Shown here: positions 62,156 to 64,000 of the stretch, one piece after another
How the letters are laid out: every line of letters begins with the position of its first letter
Numbering within the stretch: the first letter of the stretch is position 1
Source of the DNA: Mycolicibacterium confluentis
GTDB lineage: Bacteria > Actinomycetota > Actinomycetes > Mycobacteriales > Mycobacteriaceae
NCBI RefSeq assembly: GCF_010729895.1
Contig: NZ_AP022612.1
Span: 5,394,001-5,458,000 of the forward strand
Direction: 5' to 3'
Length of the DNA: 64,000 nt
Notes under the pieces: model-generated
What the model was told of the DNA's origin: nothing
Database searches by the model: none
Seen by the model: only the letters and a program-made list of their open reading frames with translations
Translations under genes and position numbers: made by a program

Positions 62156-62935
62156 GTGTCCGACGGCGAACAGGCCAAACCGCGACGGCGCCGAGGCCGG
62201 CGCCGTGGCCGTCGTGCCGCCGGACCAGCCCAGTCGGCCTCCAACGGCGCCGCGGACACCGCCGCCGAACCCGCCCCCGCCGTCCCCAAGCCGGAACGGC
62301 CCAGCCGTCCCGCGGCCAAGGACTCCAACAAGGGCAACCGCAGGCAGCGGCCCCGCCTGCGGACCGTGCATGAGACGTCGGCCGGTGGATTGGTCATCGA
62401 CGGTATCGACGGCCCCCAGGAAGAGCAGACCGCGGCGCTGATCGGCCGGATCGATCGCCGCGGACGGATGCTGTGGTCACTGCCCAAGGGACACATCGAA
62501 CAGGGCGAGACCGCCGAGCAGACCGCGATCCGCGAGGTGGCCGAGGAGACCGGCATTCAGGGCACCGTGCTGGCCGCGCTGGGCAGCATCGACTACTGGT
62601 TCGTCACCGAGGGCCGGCGAGTGCACAAGACCGTGCATCACTATCTGCTGCGGTTCTCCGGCGGCGAGCTGTCCGACGAGGACGTCGAGGTCGCCGAAGT
62701 GGCCTGGGTCCCGCTGCACGAACTGCCGTCCCGGCTCGCCTACGCCGACGAGCGCCGCCTGGCCGAAGTCGCGGGTGAGCTGATCAACAAACTGCAGAGC
62801 GACGGCCCGTCGGCGTTGCCGCCGCTGCCGCCGAGCGCGCCGCGCCGCCGCCCCCAGACCCACTCGCGCACCCGCAACCACCGACCGGACGGTTCCGCGG
62901 CCGGCCGAGCGGGCGGTCGCGGACCACAGCAATGA
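62156..62935 (+). CDS. mutT4: Nudix hydrolase MutT4 (Rv3908 equivalent)
   Basis: A 259-residue protein. The N-terminal tail is highly Arg-rich ([13 protein letters not shown]) and probably disordered. The Nudix domain (about 78-210) has the complete Nudix box [20 protein letters not shown] then TG, including the metal-binding REVAEE. The C-terminal tail is Pro/Arg-rich. M. tuberculosis MutT4 is associated with mutator-type variants. GTG 62156 has TACTAT 7 nt upstream, so it is probably leaderless. The stop overlaps the next ATG. Confidence 0.93.
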   Translation: MSDGEQAKPRRRRGRRRGRRAAGPAQSASNGAADTAAEPAPAVPKPERPSRPAAKDSNKGNRRQRPRLRTVHETSAGGLVIDGIDGPQEEQTAALIGRIDRRGRMLWSLPKGHIEQGETAEQTAIREVAEETGIQGTVLAALGSIDYWFVTEGRRVHKTVHHYLLRFSGGELSDEDVEVAEVAWVPLHELPSRLAYADERRLAEVAGELINKLQSDGPSALPPLPPSAPRRRPQTHSRTRNHRPDGSAAGRAGGRGPQQ

Positions 62936-64000
62936 CGACGTCTCGGCACCGATCTCTCGCGGTGTCACGCTGCGCGACACTGCTCCTCGTTGTTCTGCTG
63001 GCACTGCTTCCGGCCCTCGTGCCGAAGGCGGCCGCGGGTGAGCCCGGCGAGGCACCGTTCGTCATCGTGCGCATCGACAGCGTGACGCCCGACGTGGTGA
63101 CCACCGCCAGCGAGCCGACCGTCACCGTCACCGGCACCGTGACCAACGTCGGCGATCGCCCGGTCCGCGACGTGGTCGCCCGCCTTGAGCACGCGCCCGG
63201 CGTCGCCATGTCGTCCACGCTGCGCACCGCCCTGACCGGCACCACCGACCAGTACGGGGCGGTCGGCGAATTCGTCGCAGTCTCGGGGCAACTCGACCGT
63301 GGGAAAGAGGCGACGTTCCGCTTCATCTATCCCCTGCGCTCGGCCGACCAGCCCACGCTGGGCATCGACGGGCCGGGGGTGTACCCCCTGCTGGTCAACA
63401 TCAACGGCACCCCCGACTACGGCGCCCCGGCGCGCCTCGACGACGCCCGCTTCCTTCTTCCGGTCCTCGGGCTGCCCCGCGAGGCCGGTGCCGAGGCTCC
63501 CGTGCCCAGCGGCGTCGACGGAGTGGTGCCGCCCGACACCACCCGGCCCGTGCAGCTGACCATGATCTGGCCGCTGGCCGACCGGCCGCGGCTGGCCCCC
63601 GGCGTGCCGGGCGGCACCACTCCCGTCCGCCTCATGGACGACGAATTGGCCACGTCGCTGGCCGAGGGCGGCCGCCTGGACACCCTGCTCGGTGCCGCCG
63701 AGTTCGCGACGAACCCCGCGGTCGATCCCGAGAACGAGGTCGGGCGCGCACTGTGCCTCGCGGTGGACCCCGACCTGCTGGTCACCGTGAATGCGATGAC
63801 CGCCGGTTACACGGTCGCCGACAGCGACGACGGGCTGAGCACTGCAAGCCATCCCGGCACCGGCAGCGAGGCCGCCTCGGCGTGGCTGGAACGACTGCGC
63901 GCACTCGCGGCCCGCATGTGCGTCATCGCGACGCCCTACGCGCAGGCCGACCTGGACGCGCTGCAGCGCGTCAACGATCCCAGGCTCAGCGGCTTCGCCA
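62932..64000 (+). CDS. Rv3909-like secreted/membrane protein (DUF6049), 5' part
   Basis: Starts at ATG 62932, overlapping the mutT4 stop (ATGA), and is open to the window end (356 codons). A signal peptide ([20 protein letters not shown]) leads into an external region with [20 protein letters not shown] and [18 protein letters not shown], an Ig-like fold. Mycobacterial relatives are about 800 residues with a C-terminal membrane anchor and are encoded before the mviN/MurJ-like gene, so a cell-envelope role is likely. The 3' end is missing. Confidence 0.88.
   Translation, partial: MTTSRHRSLAVSRCATLLLVVLLALLPALVPKAAAGEPGEAPFVIVRIDSVTPDVVTTASEPTVTVTGTVTNVGDRPVRDVVARLEHAPGVAMSSTLRTALTGTTDQYGAVGEFVAVSGQLDRGKEATFRFIYPLRSADQPTLGIDGPGVYPLLVNINGTPDYGAPARLDDARFLLPVLGLPREAGAEAPVPSGVDGVVPPDTTRPVQLTMIWPLADRPRLAPGVPGGTTPVRLMDDELATSLAEGGRLDTLLGAAEFATNPAVDPENEVGRALCLAVDPDLLVTVNAMTAGYTVADSDDGLSTASHPGTGSEAASAWLERLRALAARMCVIATPYAQADLDALQRVNDPRLSGFA

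Noticed and set aside
1..64000. tRNA, rRNA, CRISPR array or prophage
   Set aside because: No cloverleaf with CCA-side motifs, rRNA stretch, regularly spaced short repeats, integrase or phage structural genes were seen by eye; a tRNAscan or CRISPR search was not possible here.

Overview
The window is chromosomal DNA of high G+C content from a mycobacterium, most likely a fast-growing (Mycolicibacterium-type) species. From about 29.2 kb to 64 kb it carries the conserved origin-proximal block that in M. tuberculosis runs from dnaB (Rv0058) down to Rv0036c: dnaB, rplI, rpsR, ssb, rpsF, a GT87 glycosyltransferase, ponA1, ino1, leuS, an Mtc28-like protein and purU. This is followed directly by the pcnA/mutT4/Rv3909 block (Rv3906c-Rv3909). 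That direct join is not the M. tuberculosis order and is what I would expect of fast growers. Gene identities were assigned by reading motifs and lengths; no search was run.

Region 1 (1-29 kb) is accessory DNA: many regulators facing metabolic operons, two insertion sequences and several gene remnants. It starts with the end of a GMC oxidoreductase, an Lsr2 paralogue broken by one stop codon, an MDR oxidoreductase, and a coupled secreted esterase/GlxA-type regulator pair. The most striking unit is a tight plus-strand operon at 4458-10376. It encodes a SigH-like ECF sigma factor without an anti-sigma gene, a secreted TAP-like hydrolase lipoprotein, a 33-residue four-cysteine peptide joined by ATGA overlaps to both neighbours, a Rieske/glutamate-synthase-like FMN/3Fe-4S enzyme, and a Rieske/thiamine-diphosphate enzyme. 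I do not recognise this as a described system. A nearby TetR gene (11690) has a 48-bp double operator whose counterpart lies, inverted, in front of the esterase/sigma genes, so the two loci may share control.

The rest of region 1 holds an intradiol dioxygenase/azoreductase pair, an intact IS3-family element with a canonical -1 frameshift heptamer and no target duplication, GntR and acyl-CoA dehydrogenase fragments beside it, a dicarboxylate-type symporter, TetR/membrane-protein and MarR/SDR pairs, a four-gene hydrolase/flavin reductase/metallo-beta-lactamase operon facing a MmyB-type regulator, a decayed IS481-type element and an RraA-like gene.

Region 2 (29-42 kb) is the replication/ribosomal/cell-wall core. 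A cobalamin riboswitch followed by a three-gene FecCD-type ABC importer (probable BtuFCD) sits immediately upstream of rpsF in the same orientation.

Region 3 (42-64 kb) carries PadR/ino1 and the Rv0045c-Rv0042c equivalents, with an inserted amino-acid ABC transporter whose binding protein and permease are fused, and glucosylglycerate hydrolase. It continues with leuS, Mtc28-like, Rv0039c-like, purU, YqgE, an MFS protein and Rv0036c-like, then a calcium-binding-repeat protein, pcnA, mutT4 and the start of the Rv3909 homologue, cut by the window end. Many genes have a -10-like hexamer 6-8 nt before the start codon, which suggests leaderless mRNAs.
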